Part shown: piece after piece, positions 41,189 to 49,777 of the stretch
Position numbering within the stretch: position 1 is the stretch's first letter
How the letters are laid out: each line of letters opens with the position of its first letter
Virus record (IMG/VR): IMGVR_UViG_3300028883_000033
Coordinates: 83,645 to 147,644 of that record
Length of the DNA stretch: 64,000 nucleotides
Source of the DNA: a virus
Reading direction: 5' to 3' (one strand)
Translations under genes and position numbers: made by a program
Notes under the pieces: generated by a model
Database searches by the model: none
What the model saw: only the letters and a program-made list of their open reading frames with translations
What the model was told of the DNA's origin: nothing

Positions 41189-41659
41189 TCACCCATAGCG
41201 GTACTCTTGATTTCTCAGATTAATTTCAAAGAGTTCGCGTTCATAATCCCATTCTGTGTCTGGCGTAAGGTCAACAAAGATTCGGCTAAACATGTACCCA
41301 TAGAACCTCCGCTCGAATCCTCTATACGGATGCGCGAATGTGAACGTCATATCAGTATTTTCGATATGCAACTGTTGCCTCTGCCGCCTCGGTTTGACGG
41401 TGAACCCCTCTTGGGTTAGAACATTGTACATTGGGCGGATAGCATATAACTCGGTTGCAATATCAGTCTGGCCGATGTATAGATAGTGGTTACCATGATC
41501 CCCTTGAAGCACCTCGTGGATCATGCGTATAAACACACCGAACGTATTACCAGCACCACGAACCCACTTATACCTGCCCTCTATCACCGCATGGAGGCGA
41601 TCGATATCCATCTTGCGGTCAAGCCACAGTTCCTCGAAAGAGTGTGTTTGTGGTAGCAT
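41189..41659 (-). CDS. Hypothetical protein between DHFR and ThyA
   Basis: 156 residues, not recognised. WVRGAGNTFGVFIRMIHEVL and GNHYLYIGQTD suggest an alpha/beta nucleotide-binding-like fold, without a clear P-loop. One-base overlap with the gene upstream and a GTGA junction to DHFR. Confidence 0.65.
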   Translation of the reverse strand: MLPQTHSFEELWLDRKMDIDRLHAVIEGRYKWVRGAGNTFGVFIRMIHEVLQGDHGNHYLYIGQTDIATELYAIRPMYNVLTQEGFTVKPRRQRQQLHIENTDMTFTFAHPYRGFERRFYGYMFSRIFVDLTPDTEWDYERELFEINLRNQEYRYG

Positions 41660-42009
41660 TACATTACAAAATCGATGGTTAAATCACCATCATCTTCAAT
41701 TTCGTAGTGGAGCGTTGTTGTGTTAAGACAGTGGCGCTGTTTATATACAACATCCATTACATATTTTCCGTTACTCATATCGGATGCTTTGTTGTTGCGG
41801 CCATCGCAGCGAACGTCCCATTGTTCGATTTTACCTTCATCAGCAAGCTCCATCATGTAGTCTTCAATAAACTCCACAAACGAATCGCGCTGAACATCGC
41901 TACTCCAGTTGACGCCGGTTTCGGTCATTCCCTCGACAACAATTTCGTGGACCTCCGCTAGCAGTGATTTGCTATTCACTGCTTTGCTCGTGAGCTTCCA
42001 GTTTATCAT
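41659..42009 (-). CDS. Hypothetical protein
   Basis: 116 residues, an acidic helical first half and a beta-rich end ([20 protein letters not shown]). Short phage family of unknown role. Overlaps ThyA stop by 4 bases and the next gene by one. Confidence 0.65.
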   Translation of the reverse strand: MINWKLTSKAVNSKSLLAEVHEIVVEGMTETGVNWSSDVQRDSFVEFIEDYMMELADEGKIEQWDVRCDGRNNKASDMSNGKYVMDVVYKQRHCLNTTTLHYEIEDDGDLTIDFVM

Positions 42010-42986
42010 ACAGCAACCTCCATTTTAATTGTTGGGTGGTAGTTATCATAGCCAACAATCTCGATGTCTTCAAAGGTGAAATCATCAATCTCTTCGACTT
42101 TGGGATTCAGTCTTAGGGTTGGTGATGGATATGGCGTCCGATCGAGTTGTTCATACAATTGTTCGCGGTGGTTATTGTAGATATGAACATCGCCACCAGT
42201 CCATACAAATTCAGTTGCTACATGATTAGTCACATGAGCAATCATGTGTGTTAGTATGCTGTACTGAACTATATTGAAAGGAACTCCCAGACCAACATCG
42301 CAGCTTCGTTGGTAGAGATGACATTTTAGGCCACGCGTTGGGATGTTGTAGTTATCCAACAACTTTTCTACCTTATAGAATCCAGTATGGTCGGGATCAA
42401 TAGTAGGAAACCGCTCTCTCATTACGGTTTTCCGCTGTTCCAATGTTAATTCAGCGGACCAGAACTGAAATGCCATATGGCACGGCGGAAGTGCCATTTC
42501 ATCAAGTTCACCGACGTTCCAGGCGTTGACTATGATACGCCGATCATCAGGATTGTTTCTTAGTTGATCGATAATCTTTGCAATTTGATCAATCTCATCC
42601 CAATGAATTAATGCTCGCGAAGGATCATATGTGTAATCAACGTAAGCGTATTGAGGGGTTTTCCAACGCCGCCACTGAGCACCATATACTGGCCCCAGTT
42701 CACCATCTTCATTAGCCCATTCGTCCCAGATAGTAACGTTATTGTCATTGAGGTACTTAATGTTCGTGTCGCCGCGAAGGTACCATAAAATCTCGTAGAT
42801 GATACTTCGTGTGTGCATCTTTTTGGTGGTGAGGAGGGGAATGCTACCGCCGCCAAGATCGAACCGCATTTGTTGTGCGAATGTGCTTAGAGTTCCAGTT
42901 CCAGTACGGTCTGTCTTTTCAGTACCGAACATCAACACATTATCTACAAGTCTGAGATATTCGTTGTCGTGATATTTTTCACTCAT
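42006..42986 (-). CDS. thyA: Thymidylate synthase (ThyA)
   Basis: 326 residues. ThyA motifs: [39 protein letters not shown] with catalytic Cys169, [20 protein letters not shown] and [10 protein letters not shown]. It methylates dUMP made by the deaminase at 21988. Between FQFW and LKCHLYQRS there is an insertion of roughly 40 residues (from about 178 to 218) not present in E. coli ThyA. The enzyme core appears complete. Confidence 0.95.
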   Translation of the reverse strand: MSEKYHDNEYLRLVDNVLMFGTEKTDRTGTGTLSTFAQQMRFDLGGGSIPLLTTKKMHTRSIIYEILWYLRGDTNIKYLNDNNVTIWDEWANEDGELGPVYGAQWRRWKTPQYAYVDYTYDPSRALIHWDEIDQIAKIIDQLRNNPDDRRIIVNAWNVGELDEMALPPCHMAFQFWSAELTLEQRKTVMRERFPTIDPDHTGFYKVEKLLDNYNIPTRGLKCHLYQRSCDVGLGVPFNIVQYSILTHMIAHVTNHVATEFVWTGGDVHIYNNHREQLYEQLDRTPYPSPTLRLNPKVEEIDDFTFEDIEIVGYDNYHPTIKMEVAV

Positions 42987-43194
42987 TTTTCATCTTCCCC
43001 TTCTCTACAGCTTTCTTTATTTCTTCCAACAATCGCTCACTCGTCGGTGGCGCTTGTGAATGGTGTATTTCATATAATTCGTCCAATCGAACCCATCGTC
43101 TCATTGGATCGTTAAGATTAGTTGATCTAACCTCAAAAAGCAAATTTTCTTTGCGGCGCGAAGTAACTTTACTGGCCGTCCTCCCGGTCAGCAT
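42979..43194 (-). CDS. Hypothetical protein, paralog of the next upstream gene
   Basis: 71 residues from the ATG at 43194 with GAAGGA in front; a further upstream start at 43263 would overlap the neighbour by 95 bases. It begins [20 protein letters not shown] and contains [10 protein letters not shown], matching MMTGRTARK and WVRKDELYEI in the gene upstream. A tandem duplicate of unknown role. Confidence 0.6.
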   Translation of the reverse strand: MLTGRTASKVTSRRKENLLFEVRSTNLNDPMRRWVRLDELYEIHHSQAPPTSERLLEEIKKAVEKGKMKNE

Positions 43195-43459
43195 CACTTC
43201 CTTCTTCTCCAAGAGAAATATTCTCTTTCGGAGCTGTTCCATCGTTATCTGATTTTGGCTCATCTACTATTTCATAAAGCTCGTCTTTACGAACCCACTT
43301 TTTCCATGAACCATCTTCGTTGTTGGTAGGCGTAATCTCATACAAGATATCTATGCGTCTTACGGTTCGCCCGCTCCTGGTGGCCACAGAATTTCCTTCC
43401 TTCCTGGCCGTTCGTCCGGTCATCATGACCTCAGAACCATTCCACACATATGCCGTCAT
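43169..43459 (-). CDS. Hypothetical protein, paralog of the next downstream gene
   Basis: 96 residues. MTAYVWNGSEVMMTGRTARK with an IDILYEITPTNNEDG beta segment and WVRKDELYEIVDE. The C-terminal tail is acidic and covers the start of its paralog. Function unknown. Starts four bases before the Thg1-like stop (ATGA). Confidence 0.65.
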   Translation of the reverse strand: MTAYVWNGSEVMMTGRTARKEGNSVATRSGRTVRRIDILYEITPTNNEDGSWKKWVRKDELYEIVDEPKSDNDGTAPKENISLGEEGSDADREDGQ

Positions 43460-44253
43460 AACATCCCCTCAATATATCTACGGTCTTTGGTGAATATTGG
43501 GATTTCTTCATCAATCACAATACGGCTTCGTTCGACAGTCTCAACATCTGTTACAAGCGATTGATCGCCATCAACGTACCTCCAATCAGTCGCAATGAGT
43601 TCTGTTTTGCGAACAACACAAGTTCCACGCTTCTTCCAAGTATCCATATCATTCCAGTTCACGCCCTTTTCCAACATGAGCATGTCTTGAATCTGACTAT
43701 TGTTTTTCTTGTGAAGTTCCTTGTGTGAGAAATACTCACGACCCAGCATTTGGACGCTATTGCGGGAGGCGTCTTGTTGGCGCCAGATGAAGTAGTTAAC
43801 CACCTCCTCTCGAGGAATGTTGAAAACCCGCGCGTCGAAGAATGCTGTTTCGTGAAGGAAATTTACTTGACTTTCGGCGTGACTGTCGCAGTGCGTATGA
43901 TACAGCGCGTTGAAATACCCAGTAGCCAAGCTGGCAGATACTGATGCCATTTTCTGAACCGCACCGCCGAACCATTGATCGGTTTCTAACGTTTTCCAGT
44001 CATTCAATAGAATAGAAATTTCGTCAGACTGTGTGTATCCGAGTACGGCGTTCTGTACGCTGCTGCAGAGTAGCTCGGTTGTTCCGACCATCAGCTCGTG
44101 CATCGTGTCGTTGAACGATCCGTGGAACCGTTTGGTGAACGTGTGGAAAGCCTTCCCGTCGATCCTAATAATGACAGGAGTTCGACGAAGCAATTTAGTC
44201 TTTGAAGTCGCTTCGTATTGTTTCATACGATCGCCAAGAGTTGTCTTATCCAC
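43456..44253 (-). CDS. Thg1-like 3'-5' polymerase (tRNA 5'-end repair)
   Basis: 265 residues from the GTG at 44253, with AGGAG eight bases upstream; an ATG at 44286 is the longer option. Thg1 motifs: LRRTPVIIRIDGKAFHTFTK (metal-binding Asp), GYTQSDEISIL (second Asp) and FIWRQQDASRNSV. Bacterial and phage Thg1-like proteins add nucleotides to 5'-truncated tRNAs in the 3'-5' direction. It would suit repair of tRNAs cut by host defence nucleases, alongside the RNA ligase. Confidence 0.93.
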   Translation of the reverse strand: MDKTTLGDRMKQYEATSKTKLLRRTPVIIRIDGKAFHTFTKRFHGSFNDTMHELMVGTTELLCSSVQNAVLGYTQSDEISILLNDWKTLETDQWFGGAVQKMASVSASLATGYFNALYHTHCDSHAESQVNFLHETAFFDARVFNIPREEVVNYFIWRQQDASRNSVQMLGREYFSHKELHKKNNSQIQDMLMLEKGVNWNDMDTWKKRGTCVVRKTELIATDWRYVDGDQSLVTDVETVERSRIVIDEEIPIFTKDRRYIEGML

Positions 44254-44512
44254 CCAGGAATCTCCTAAACCATGATTTCTTTGCAATGTCGCTCATGACA
44301 CCTTCACTGATCTGAATACCTCTCCGTTCCCCCTGAATCGTACTCAGTATAAGTTGATGGAATTCTTCTGGAACGTTGGACAGGTCAAATGTAGCTTCGA
44401 CGGTACCGAGAACCGTGCTACCATATCTGATAGTGTAATGGTCCTGACTAACCAACTTGGGTTCGGTTTCGACGACGAATTGTTCCGTTTCGTCTGTGCT
44501 GATGTTAATCAT
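44246..44512 (-). CDS. Hypothetical protein
   Basis: 88 residues, beta-rich first half (HYTIRYGSTVLGTVEATFDL) and a helical end. Not recognised. Overlaps the Thg1-like start by 8 bases and the PTH2-like stop by 4. Confidence 0.65.
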   Translation of the reverse strand: MINISTDETEQFVVETEPKLVSQDHYTIRYGSTVLGTVEATFDLSNVPEEFHQLILSTIQGERRGIQISEGVMSDIAKKSWFRRFLGG

Positions 44513-45039
44513 CTCGCTAACCCATAATTGTTTAATCGGCAGATCAATTCAAACTGCCACTTGGAAATATCTTTACGGACAACCTGTGGAATCAAGTTAA
44601 CCAGATAGCTTTTGTCCTCAAACATGACATATCCCCTTTCGCGCAACTCCTCAGTTGCATTCGGCCCTCCCTCGCGGATCTGTTTTGCACCTTCGTAGAT
44701 GTATTCAGGAAGGATGATGCTGACGGTAGTAATGGCGCCGTCGAGTGAGGCTTCTTCTTCGGAGAAAGGAGCGAATGGGTAGGGGTTTTCGTCGTCGTTG
44801 AAAAATTTAACGAGGTCATGGATCTCAGATCCAAATCCCGCGTTAAGGAGAATCATTGTTTTGTGATTACTGGCCCATTCGGTTAGCATGCGATACGCGC
44901 TTGATGACTCATCACATTCTTCGTCAGTATAGAATGGTTGATATTTGACGAACATGTCGGCGGTGGCGTGGGCAGCTTGAATCCCCTGTTGAATAGAGGA
45001 AAGGTACATGTTGCCGAAATAATAAGCGCGCAGATCCAT
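44509..45039 (-). CDS. PTH2-like (peptidyl-tRNA hydrolase II fold) phage protein
   Basis: 176 residues. The start RAYYFGNMYLSSIQQGIQAA followed by HATADMFVKY and HKTMILLNAGF resembles phage proteins annotated as PTH2-like. In PTH2 the same position carries GK-AAQ-xHA. Whether it hydrolyses peptidyl-tRNA is unknown. Moderate confidence because the catalytic residues are not certain. Confidence 0.5.
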   Translation of the reverse strand: MDLRAYYFGNMYLSSIQQGIQAAHATADMFVKYQPFYTDEECDESSSAYRMLTEWASNHKTMILLNAGFGSEIHDLVKFFNDDENPYPFAPFSEEEASLDGAITTVSIILPEYIYEGAKQIREGGPNATEELRERGYVMFEDKSYLVNLIPQVVRKDISKWQFELICRLNNYGLAR

Positions 45040-45071
45040 AGGATTCTCCCAAGAAGGTTAATGCGCTTATT

Positions 45072-45425
45072 TTACCGAATCGTAGCGTGTTCGTCAACCT
45101 CTACGGAATTGAGTTTATGCAGTCGTTTCCAGTGTTTGTACCCGATTTCGGTCATATATCCTAATAATGGGATAAGACCTATTCCAACAAACGCGACGGT
45201 GGAAGGGATCATATGAATCAGACCAGGCCATATGAATACTACAATAAATGTAACGATTGTGGCGACCGCGGTTACTAGAAACACAAGGATGTCAGATGTT
45301 CTTGCAGCCCCTCGTAGTTGTCTAGCTTCAACTATTATACGTCCAGTAATGAGAGCAATTCCACCTGCCCACACCCCCAGTGTGATAACCATATACGTTA
45401 TAATGCTAATTATTAGTGGATCCAT
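45072..45425 (-). CDS. Multi-span membrane protein
   Basis: 117 residues from the ATG at 45425. Three to four hydrophobic segments (about 3-26, 45-72 and 75-95) and a charged C-terminal tail. Late promoter TATAAATA on its strand is about 25 bases upstream, so it is a late gene. A holin is one possibility, since none is identified elsewhere, but nothing proves it. Confidence 0.6.
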   Translation of the reverse strand: MDPLIISIITYMVITLGVWAGGIALITGRIIVEARQLRGAARTSDILVFLVTAVATIVTFIVVFIWPGLIHMIPSTVAFVGIGLIPLLGYMTEIGYKHWKRLHKLNSVEVDEHATIR

Positions 45426-45450
45426 GATCACCCCCTGAATTCATGACCTT

Positions 45451-45462
45451 TATTTATAAATA
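45451..45462. promoter_or_regulatory. Palindromic divergent late promoter
   Basis: TATTTATAAATA is its own reverse complement and contains TATAAATA on both strands, overlapping by four bases. It lies between the leftward membrane protein (45425) and the rightward coiled-coil gene (45490). Confidence 0.75.
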
Positions 45463-45489
45463 TATAGCAACTTTCAGGGAGAATGAATA

Positions 45490-45897
45490 ATGGTTGAAAA
45501 CACCACAGCAAAAGAACGTCGTGGGATAATCCAGACGCTGGTAGATCCTAAAACACTGCCGACGTTGATTCCTATTCTCCTCGCAGTCGGTTCGGCCTTT
45601 ATGGTTCATGATCGGTCAATTAATACGTTGCAAGTTACGGTTCAGCAACATGAACGTATAATAGGCACCAACACAAACCGTGCTGAAACTGTACGTGATA
45701 TTCAAAGTCGACTTGGAATTCTGGAGAGTGCTATCTCTAACTTTGCTGCTGATCACCGCGAGTTTAGTGAAGAGATACGGGAATTGCATAAATTAACGAC
45801 CTCTCTACAACAGTCGGTAATGTTTGATGAACGTCAGGTTGGGGATATTCTCGTTCGTCTCCGAGCATTGGAAACAAAAGCGAACCACCATCCATAA
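45490..45897 (+). CDS. Membrane-anchored coiled-coil protein
   Basis: 135 residues. One hydrophobic segment (about 20-37, LPTLIPILLAVGSAFMV), then a long coiled coil (RIIGTNTNRAETVRDIQSRL onwards). Single-gene plus-strand unit with a late promoter and strong terminator. The shape resembles a spanin or a tail-measure accessory. Topology parallels the protein at 56948. Confidence 0.65.
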   Translation: MVENTTAKERRGIIQTLVDPKTLPTLIPILLAVGSAFMVHDRSINTLQVTVQQHERIIGTNTNRAETVRDIQSRLGILESAISNFAADHREFSEEIRELHKLTTSLQQSVMFDERQVGDILVRLRALETKANHHP

Positions 45898-45925
45898 AAA
45901 AGGGCTGTTAAAACAGCCCTTTTTT
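45896..45925. terminator. Bidirectional terminator between convergent genes
   Basis: AAAAAAGGGCTGTT / AACAGCCCTTTTTT hairpin between the coiled-coil gene and PhoH; works in both directions. Confidence 0.9.
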
Positions 45926-45948
45926 AACCTTCGGCGAAAGGTTAGTGG

Positions 45949-46710
45949 TTATGCAACTCGCTGACAAGCCATAATCCAGGACTTGACGAGGTCGCCTCTT
46001 ACGATATCATGAACGTTAAATTCAATGCAGGAGAACTCCTCCATGTTCTCAAAGACCTGCATTGCAGTAGAAAGCCCTTCCTTGCCGAGTTTTTTCGAAC
46101 CGTCAAGGTCAGTTTGTTTTGTATCGCCGGTGAGAATGATGCGGGTGTTTTGACCAAGACGTGTCATGACGTTGTCAATCTCATGCATAGTCAAATTCTC
46201 TGCTTCATCCACAATTACGATAGCATTATCCCATGTCAATCCACGCAAGAATGATGTGCTGTGAAATTCGATCTTACCAGCTTCCTTCATGTCCTTATAC
46301 GTCGACGGGCGACCCATCAGTTCCCAAAGGATATCTTCGTAAGGTGCTTCGAATTGCATTAGCTTCTCTTCCAGCGTCCCAGGCAAGTGTCCGACTTCAC
46401 GTGTAGTGACTGCCGAACGAACAACAATGATGCGTTGGTAGCGCTGCGAAAGAACTTCCTCAAGGGCGAGGTAAAATGCTAGGAAAGTTTTGCCTGTGCC
46501 AGCTGACCCATGCGCGCATAGGTTGTAGCCGTTTATCCAGGCGTGGAAAAGGTCTTCTTGTGTGGGGGTTAGTGGTCTAATAGATTTCAGATCGTGCATA
46601 CTCCAATGTTTCCGTTGTGGGCCCTCCTGTTGTGCGACTCCGTTTAGACATAATGCTAATTCCAAGTGCTCGAGTTCGGCCTTGCGGCCAGTTCTACGCT
46701 TCTTTGGCAT
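45949..46710 (-). CDS. phoH: PhoH family ATPase
   Basis: 253 residues from the ATG at 46710 (GGAGG six bases upstream). Walker A GSAGTGKT, the motif VVRSAVTTREVGHLPGTLEE, Walker B VIVDEAENLT and TGDTKQTDL are the PhoH hallmarks. Common in marine T4-like phages; function uncertain, possibly RNA or phosphate-stress related. Confidence 0.93.
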   Translation of the reverse strand: MPKKRRTGRKAELEHLELALCLNGVAQQEGPQRKHWSMHDLKSIRPLTPTQEDLFHAWINGYNLCAHGSAGTGKTFLAFYLALEEVLSQRYQRIIVVRSAVTTREVGHLPGTLEEKLMQFEAPYEDILWELMGRPSTYKDMKEAGKIEFHSTSFLRGLTWDNAIVIVDEAENLTMHEIDNVMTRLGQNTRIILTGDTKQTDLDGSKKLGKEGLSTAMQVFENMEEFSCIEFNVHDIVRGDLVKSWIMACQRVA

Positions 46711-46789
46711 AGAATTCCTCCTAGTTTTCAAAAAGCCGAAGGTACTACTACATTGCGTCTCACATTGCAGTAGTCTTGGTATTTAGCAG

Positions 46790-46827
46790 AAAAAGAGAGG
46801 GGGCGTTACCCTAAAGGTAACACCCCC
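46790..46827 (-). terminator. Terminator of the PrkA-YeaH-SpoVR operon
   Basis: GGGGGTGTTACC-TTTA-GGGTAACGCCCCC followed by TCTCTTTTTC on the minus strand, after SpoVR and before PhoH. Confidence 0.85.
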
Positions 46828-46865
46828 TAAACACGCAGGATTTTCTGATGGTTTACGTTCTAATT

Positions 46866-48413
46866 TTAAGCATCGTCCAAGAATATATCGAACAGAGTTT
46901 CTTGATCCTGCATATCAAACACCGCTCTGGTTTTTCCTTCCGAATCAACCGACTCCAACTTAACATTATATCCCCACAGGTAGGCTAGAAAGTTCAGTGT
47001 GTCGACGGTTTGTTCCGGATTGAGCGGAATATTATTAACCATGAAGTGTCTGAGAGTCATGGTGCGATCGCCCCACCGGTCAACGTCTACCACCTGAATA
47101 TCAGGAATCATGTACCCGATGTTGTACTGCGTTGACAGGTCGTTGCGAATCCGTTTGTACCCCTGACGATTATGAATAGCAGCAACTTCCAGTTTTGGAT
47201 CATCTTCATCGTCGTGGATGTTGAATAGCTTAAAGTCACGAATGACCTTTGGTGTCAGGTATTGTTGGATAAAACTCTCATCCTTGAAATTAGCCCATGC
47301 GTGATGCAACGCGCTAACATAGTCGCCAGATCCAACCCATTCTTGATTGCCAAACCAGTCACGGTCTTCGTCTGTTGGGTTAGTAGCAACACGCTCAATA
47401 TCTTGCATCATTGCAAAACCGAGGGCATAGGGATTGATACCACTGTAACGAGGATCATCAAAGTCTGGTTGAAGGATTACGTTGGTGTGTGACACCAAGA
47501 ACTCTTTATATGCGCTATCGTCAATAATGCGTTCGTCATAAAGATCACGCATGATCTTGTAATGCACATATGTGGCACACCCTTCGTTCATTACCTTTGT
47601 TTGCATTTGTGGGTAAAAGTATTGACCCATCTTACGAACGATGCGAATGATTTCACGCTTCCAAGGTTCAAGACGAGGAGCATTCTTTTCAATAAAATAC
47701 AGAAGGTTTTCCTGAGGCTCTCTAGGAAACTTATCTGCGTTGTCATTGTCTGCTGATTCAGACTTCGTGCGTGGAATTGTATTCCAGATTTCATTAACCT
47801 GGGATTGAATATAAGCATCGCGCTCTTTGCGTTGCTTTTCCTCTTCAGCTGCAGACATGCGTGGTGGACGTTTGTACTTATCCACTCCATGGTGCTGCAG
47901 AGAGTGAGCTGCGTCAAGCACCGCTTCCACTTCATCAATACCATATCGCTCTTCACACTGACGGATGTACTTCTTGGCAAATGCAAGATAGTCGATAATG
48001 GCTTCAGCGTCAGTCCACTGCCTGAACAAGTAGTTGTTCTTGAAGAAGTGGTTGTGTCCAAAAGACGCATGTGCGATGACAAGCGTTTGCATCATCATCG
48101 TATTCTCTTCCATCAAGTAAGCAATGCATGGGTCGGAGTTGATAACAATTTCATATGCCAAGCCCATGTATCCACGTTTATATGATTCCAGCTGTTTGAC
48201 AAATGCCTCACCAAAAGACCAGTGAGCATACGACAATGGCATACCCACGCTAGTGTATGCGTCAAGCATCTGTTCAGAAGTAATCACTTCTAGCTGGTTG
48301 GGATAGAAGTTTAGACGGTACTTCTCGCGAGCTATACGGTCAATGTGACTGTATACCTCTTCTACGAGATCAAACGTCCAATCTTGCCCTGATGTTACAA
48401 TCGGTCTAGTCAT
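46866..48413 (-). CDS. SpoVR family protein (YcgB-like)
   Basis: 515 residues from the ATG at 48413 (CGGAGA in front). Matches SpoVR across its length: DWTFDLVEEVYSHIDRIARE, LNFYPNQLEVITSEQMLDAY, YAHWSFGEAFVKQ, YEIVINSDPCIAYLMEEN and FGHNHFFKNNYLF. In bacteria ycgB sits with yeaG and yeaH, tied to stationary phase and stress. Last gene of a three-gene operon here, then a terminator. Very unusual cargo. Confidence 0.95.
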   Translation of the reverse strand: MTRPIVTSGQDWTFDLVEEVYSHIDRIAREKYRLNFYPNQLEVITSEQMLDAYTSVGMPLSYAHWSFGEAFVKQLESYKRGYMGLAYEIVINSDPCIAYLMEENTMMMQTLVIAHASFGHNHFFKNNYLFRQWTDAEAIIDYLAFAKKYIRQCEERYGIDEVEAVLDAAHSLQHHGVDKYKRPPRMSAAEEEKQRKERDAYIQSQVNEIWNTIPRTKSESADNDNADKFPREPQENLLYFIEKNAPRLEPWKREIIRIVRKMGQYFYPQMQTKVMNEGCATYVHYKIMRDLYDERIIDDSAYKEFLVSHTNVILQPDFDDPRYSGINPYALGFAMMQDIERVATNPTDEDRDWFGNQEWVGSGDYVSALHHAWANFKDESFIQQYLTPKVIRDFKLFNIHDDEDDPKLEVAAIHNRQGYKRIRNDLSTQYNIGYMIPDIQVVDVDRWGDRTMTLRHFMVNNIPLNPEQTVDTLNFLAYLWGYNVKLESVDSEGKTRAVFDMQDQETLFDIFLDDA

Positions 48414-48423
48414 GCTTTCTCCG

Positions 48424-49713
48424 TTACACGTTGCCCGGCTTCTTCTCAAACAAGCCTCGGAACACTGGATAAATTTCCGCGACGTCTGATATCACTTGAG
48501 TTGCGAAGTTGTCGTTCGAAGTTCTGAGTTTCTCATAGTATGGCCACAAATCGCTGTCTTTGCCACCACGACGATCAATCTCCACATATGCATAGTACTG
48601 AATGTATCGTAGCATATGTTGTAGCAGATCCACCGCCACTTCTGAGTCAGCTCCCCAGTTATCTCCATCCGATGCCTGACAAGCAAAGATGTTCCACTGC
48701 TGAGGGTTGTACCGCTCTTCGATGATTTCCTTCATGAGCTCGAGGCTTGTTGATACTAACGTACCGCCCGTTTCTCTTGAATAGAAGAACTCTTCTTCGT
48801 CAACCTCTTTGGCGGAGGTGTGATGTCGAATGAAAATGATGTCAACTCGCTCATAGTTGCGGAACAAGAACATGTACAGCAACATAAAGAAGCGTTTAGC
48901 CATCTCTTTTTCCCACTCTCCCATACTAGCCGAGACGTCCATGATGGCAAACATTACAGCCTGTGTGGCTGGAATGGGAACCTTCTCCCAACGGTTGTAG
49001 CGAAGATCAACATCATCAATAAACGGAATAGCTTTGATTTTGCGCTTGAGAGCAGCAATCTCCTCTTCGAGTTCGAAGATGCGTTTATGATTGTTCTCTT
49101 TGTCGTCCTGTGCCAGCAAAAGCTCGAGTTCTTCTTCCAATTCTCTTAGCTTTTTCTTCTTCGGCGAACGAAGAGCAAGTCGCCGAGTCTTAGACTGACG
49201 CATTGAGCGTTCAATGTTCAGCCTGGATGGGTTGCCGTCCACAGCGAATCCTGCTCGACGATTAACCCACTCATCTACTTTCGAGATCTCTTTCTTCACG
49301 AGATCGGGAAGTTCAAGATCCTCAAAGAAGAGGTCAAGAAATTCTTCTCGAGTTAGGTGGAATTCGAAGCTATCATCGCCTTCACCATCAGGAGAGGCTT
49401 GATTACCACCGCCACCGCCACCACCTTGAGGTGGTCGGTTAATACGATCGCCTTGTGTGAACTCCTTGTTACCAGGGAAAACTCGATCAGTTACACCACC
49501 TTTATCTTGTTGGAACGTAGGTTGCTTCAATCCCTTTCCAGGAATCTTGATCTTCTTACCATCTTTACTGGTAATATCTTTGATGTTACCATCACGGATA
49601 GTTTTCTTTACAGCTTCGCGGACTTGTTCTTTGACACGACGGACGTACCGCTGACGGTTTACGGTGCTTTTACCTTTGTCGTTTTTTCTGCGGTCGATAA
49701 TAATATGTGCCAT
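48424..49713 (-). CDS. YeaH/YhbH family (DUF444, vWA-like) protein
   Basis: 429 residues. The N-terminus has a nucleic-acid-like basic region (NRQRYVRRVKEQVREAVKK). A glycine-rich section follows (about 95-105). The C-terminal vWA domain has DVSASMGEWEKEMAKRFF (MIDAS DxSxS), FIRHHTSAKEVDEEEFFYSR and ACQASDGDNWGADS. YeaH works with the kinase YeaG/PrkA in E. coli. Ten bases before SpoVR. Confidence 0.95.
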   Translation of the reverse strand: MAHIIIDRRKNDKGKSTVNRQRYVRRVKEQVREAVKKTIRDGNIKDITSKDGKKIKIPGKGLKQPTFQQDKGGVTDRVFPGNKEFTQGDRINRPPQGGGGGGGNQASPDGEGDDSFEFHLTREEFLDLFFEDLELPDLVKKEISKVDEWVNRRAGFAVDGNPSRLNIERSMRQSKTRRLALRSPKKKKLRELEEELELLLAQDDKENNHKRIFELEEEIAALKRKIKAIPFIDDVDLRYNRWEKVPIPATQAVMFAIMDVSASMGEWEKEMAKRFFMLLYMFLFRNYERVDIIFIRHHTSAKEVDEEEFFYSRETGGTLVSTSLELMKEIIEERYNPQQWNIFACQASDGDNWGADSEVAVDLLQHMLRYIQYYAYVEIDRRGGKDSDLWPYYEKLRTSNDNFATQVISDVAEIYPVFRGLFEKKPGNV

Positions 49714-49744
49714 AATTAGTTCCTGTTTGTTAGTTCGATATTAT

Positions 49745-49760
49745 GGGGCCCGAAGGCCCC
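49745..49760 (-). terminator. Hairpin between PrkA and YeaH genes
   Basis: GGGGCC-TTCG-GGCCCC stem-loop in the 64-base gap; no T run, so more likely an mRNA-stability or attenuation element than a full terminator. Confidence 0.5.
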
Positions 49761-49777
49761 ACCTTCGTGACTCACAA

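Noticed and set aside
46741-46775. Hairpin CTACT...AGTAG with repeated CAATG as a riboswitch
   Set aside because: Too small and not matching any known riboswitch; more likely part of the PhoH leader.
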